Shown: positions 23,993 through 26,367 of the stretch, in pieces
How the letters are laid out: the number at the start of each line of letters is the position of its first letter
Position numbering within the stretch: position 1 is the stretch's first letter
Source of the DNA: Actinomycetota bacterium
GTDB taxonomy: Bacteria > Actinomycetota > Humimicrobiia > Humimicrobiales > Humimicrobiaceae
DNA length: 26,367 nt
Assembly: GCA_003563375.1 (NCBI GenBank)
Contig: PWSB01000084.1
Location: forward strand, 1-26,367
Reading direction: 5' to 3'
Notes under the pieces: generated by a model
Told to the model about the DNA's origin: nothing
Database searches by the model: none
What the model saw: the letters and a program-made list of their open reading frames with translations, nothing else
Program-made: the position numbers and the translations under genes

Positions 23993-26367
23993 TTAAATAT
24001 ACCAATTTTTACCTGTTTTTATGTCTACTTTCAGACTTACTTTCAGGTCTATGCACTCTTCCATGGATTTTTTTACCATTTCCCGGACTATTTTATTATC
24101 TCTCTGTTTTAACTCCAAAACCAGTTCGTCATGTACATGAAGTATAATATTGCAATCAAGGCCGGCTTCATTTAAACGCCCATAGAGGGATGTAGTAGAC
24201 AATTTCATTATGTCCGCCGCACTTCCCTGTATGGGGGTATTGACCGCCAGCCTCTCCCCCAGATTCCGGATCCTGAAATTTGAGCTGCCAAGCTCTACGA
24301 TCTTTCTTTTTCTTCCAAACATAGTAGTGGCATAACCTGACCTGTAGGCCTCTTTTCTGAGATAATCTATATATCTGCTCACCTTTGGAAATCTCTCAAA
24401 ATAAGCATGGATGTATTTTTCAGCTTCATCTTCTGATATGGAAAGCCTATTCATAAGCCCATATTTGGTCATACCATATATTATACCGAAGTTTATTGCC
24501 TTGGCTTTGCGCCTCATGCCTTCATCTACCTGCCCGTAATCAGTATTAAAGATCTCTGAAGCGGTCCTCGAATGTATATCCTCACCCCTGTTAAACGCTT
24601 CTATCAACCCGTCATCTTCAGACAGATGGGCGAGTATCCTCAATTCTATCTGGGAATAATCTGCTGCCATTATAAGGTCATATCCGGTACCCGGAACAAA
24701 TGCTTTCCTTATCTGCCTTCCAAGGTCAGTCCTTATAGGTATATTCTGAAGGTTAGGATCATTAGAGCTTATCCTCCCCGTAGTAGTACCCATCTGGTTA
24801 TAGGTAGCGTGTATCCTGCCGTCAGATGGGTCTATGAGCTGGGGAAGCACATCGATATAAGTATTTTTTAATTTGGTCTTTTCCCTGTATTCCAGTATTT
24901 TTTCAACTACAGGTGAGTGGTCCCTTATTGCCAAAAGTGCCGAGACATCTGTGGAATAACCAGTCTTGGTCTTCTTGGTAGCAGGAAGGCCCATCTTCTC
25001 ATATAGCATGCAAGCCAGCTGCTGGGTGGAATTTATGTTAAAACTCTCATCGCAAATCTCATATATTTCTTTTTTTAGCTTTTCGATATTTTCTTCATAT
25101 TGGCCTATCAGGTCCTGAAGATATGCTTTGTCTACATAAACACCTGTATATTCCATATCAGCAAGGACTCCTATAAGGGGCTCTTCTATCTGACCATAGA
25201 CCCTTTCCAAGCCTTCTTTTTTAATTTCCCTTGAAAGTGAGGCCTCAATAGAAGGGTACAAGCTTATCCGTTGCATATCCAGTTCTAGCCCTTCCCTTTG
25301 CCCAAAAGAAAGTTCCAGCTGTCCCGTTTTTTGGTCCCCTTCCCTTATATCCACACCGCAGGTCTTATATATCATATCATCAAGGCGCACATCCGGCTGA
25401 TGCTGGTTAAGAAGAAGATACATAACTTTAAAGTCTTTTACCTTAGGTGGAAAAGGGTAACCATGCCTCTTAAGTACCTTGTAAAAATTCTTAAAATCAT
25501 AACCTGCCCACCCATGCTTGCCTGAAAAGATCTTCTTTGCCTCTTCTTTTGAATTTTTTTGAAATGATTTCAGGTCCATACTGTATACATCATCGTTATC
25601 TAAATAAAAAAGGATTAAGCCTTCAGTGTTATGCAATACGTAGACCGTGTCTTTGAGCTTTCCCGCCAGGTCCTTTAGCTGTGACGTGCTTTCTATGTCT
25701 ACAAGCTTTTTTTTGGATGTTTTCCGCTCAACCTTCCCGCCTCGTTTCCCTAAGGGAAGCTCTATGTTTTTCAATCTTTTATAGACATTCCTAAACTCAA
25801 GGGTGGCCAATAGCTTTTCTATCTTTGCTATATCTATATCTGCATATGAGTTTTTCAGGGCATCATCTACATCAAGCCGGGGGTCCAGCTTCAATTCAGT
25901 AAGCTCCAGGCTCCTGAAAGCCAATTCCCTGTTTGCCTCAAGAAGCTTTTTGAGCCTGTTATTCTCTATTTTGTCTAAATGCCTGTATATTTCATCTATG
26001 CCTTCATATTTCTCTAAAAGTTTCACAGCAGTCTTGGGTCCTATACCAGGAATACCAGGAATATTGTCAGAAGTATCACCCATCAGCGCTAAAAGATCCT
26101 TCATTCTTTCAGGCTCCACCCCAAACTTTTCCTTTACCGTTTTTGGTTTATAGGTCATCGTATCGGTTATGCCTTTTTTGTTTACAACCACTTTCACTTT
26201 CTCGGACACAAGCTGGAGGATGTCCTTGTCCCCGCTTACTATATATATCTGATTAAAATCTTTTAGTGCCTTGTCGGTTAAGGTAGCGATGATATCGTCA
26301 GCCTCATAACCTTCCTTTTTTAACACAGATATCTTGAAAGCTGCCAGCACTTCTTCTATTAAAGGCA
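23993..26367 (-). CDS. polA: DNA polymerase I, partial (start outside window)
   Basis: The frame runs to the right edge of the window, so the first roughly 90-110 residues are missing; about 790 are visible. The 5'-nuclease domain shows GYEADDIIATL, IVSGDKDILQLV and GDTSDNIPGIPGIGPKTAV. The middle domain occupies the position of the 3'-5' proofreading exonuclease, but the metal-binding acidic residues seem lost: the usual DTE segment reads VLHNTEG, and the later aspartates are also replaced. The polymerase domain is intact, with motif A DYSQIELRILAHLS, motif B RRKAKAINFGIIYGM and motif C LHVHDELVLE. The phenylalanine in NFG is the form that discriminates against dideoxynucleotides. It fills gaps after excision repair and Okazaki-fragment processing, fitting the nearby uvr genes. 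The GTG nearest the right edge is not the start; the frame continues upstream. Confidence 0.97.
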   Translation of the reverse strand, partial: PLIEEVLAAFKISVLKKEGYEADDIIATLTDKALKDFNQIYIVSGDKDILQLVSEKVKVVVNKKGITDTMTYKPKTVKEKFGVEPERMKDLLALMGDTSDNIPGIPGIGPKTAVKLLEKYEGIDEIYRHLDKIENNRLKKLLEANRELAFRSLELTELKLDPRLDVDDALKNSYADIDIAKIEKLLATLEFRNVYKRLKNIELPLGKRGGKVERKTSKKKLVDIESTSQLKDLAGKLKDTVYVLHNTEGLILFYLDNDDVYSMDLKSFQKNSKEEAKKIFSGKHGWAGYDFKNFYKVLKRHGYPFPPKVKDFKVMYLLLNQHQPDVRLDDMIYKTCGVDIREGDQKTGQLELSFGQREGLELDMQRISLYPSIEASLSREIKKEGLERVYGQIEEPLIGVLADMEYTGVYVDKAYLQDLIGQYEENIEKLKKEIYEICDESFNINSTQQLACMLYEKMGLPATKKTKTGYSTDVSALLAIRDHSPVVEKILEYREKTKLKNTYIDVLPQLIDPSDGRIHATYNQMGTTTGRISSNDPNLQNIPIRTDLGRQIRKAFVPGTGYDLIMAADYSQIELRILAHLSEDDGLIEAFNRGEDIHSRTASEIFNTDYGQVDEGMRRKAKAINFGIIYGMTKYGLMNRLSISEDEAEKYIHAYFERFPKVSRYIDYLRKEAYRSGYATTMFGRKRKIVELGSSNFRIRNLGERLAVNTPIQGSAADIMKLSTTSLYGRLNEAGLDCNIILHVHDELVLELKQRDNKIVREMVKKSMEECIDLKVSLKVDIKTGKNWYI

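Overview
This window looks like a chromosomal segment of a Gram-positive-type bacterium of low to moderate GC. Nearly everything from position 1372 to the right edge lies on the minus strand, so that part is best read from right to left. The order polA, rpsA, coaE, uvrB, uvrA, uvrC, (yvlD-like), rapZ, then gap, pgk, tpiA, gpmI, secG closely resembles conserved core synteny of Actinobacteria, where polA-rpsA-coaE-uvrB, uvrA, uvrC-rapZ and gap-pgk-tpi-secG occur in that sense. The AT-rich sequence and the phosphoglycerate mutase of the cofactor-independent type inside the cluster are less typical of high-GC Actinobacteria. A deep-branching, low-GC actinobacterial lineage is therefore my best guess. 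This is an inference from gene order only.

Layout in transcription order (minus strand). Positions 26367-23993 hold polA (its start lies outside the window). Positions 23894-22638 hold rpsA with its own candidate promoter. Two hairpins follow, then a tightly packed repair and housekeeping operon at 22508-13913: coaE-uvrB-uvrA-uvrC-yvlD-rapZ, with overlaps or gaps of a few bases at most junctions. The yvcK and whiA genes that usually follow rapZ are absent. After a 143-base regulatory gap comes lower glycolysis plus the Sec subunit, gap-pgk-tpiA-gpmI-secG (13769-8779). Then comes a complete oligopeptide/dipeptide-type ABC importer at 8702-1372: binding lipoprotein, two permeases, two ATPases, and a second binding protein at the end. 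A tRNA-Leu(GAG) with its own promoter closes the block. To its left lie about 470 bases of AT-rich, gene-poor sequence and, on the opposite strand, a TylF-type O-methyltransferase.

The most interesting object is the last gene of the importer operon (1372-3057). It is a family 5 solute-binding lipoprotein whose two halves are in swapped order. The segment homologous to the C-terminal half of ordinary OppA/DppA proteins comes right after the signal peptide. The segment homologous to the N-terminal half follows it, and the protein stops at the hinge where the C-terminal half would normally begin. This is what a circular permutation looks like. It shares an operon with a normally ordered paralogue (7041-8702).

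The second notable point is coaE. Its P-loop lies upstream of every ATG, GTG or TTG in frame, and the best Shine-Dalgarno sequence points at an AUC codon, so either a non-canonical start is used or the sequence carries an error. Smaller points include a strong stem-loop between the first binding-protein gene and the permeases, a hairpin between gap and pgk, and a consensus promoter followed by a hairpin and T-tract in the AT-rich gap. That same gap also holds a possible decayed coding fragment.
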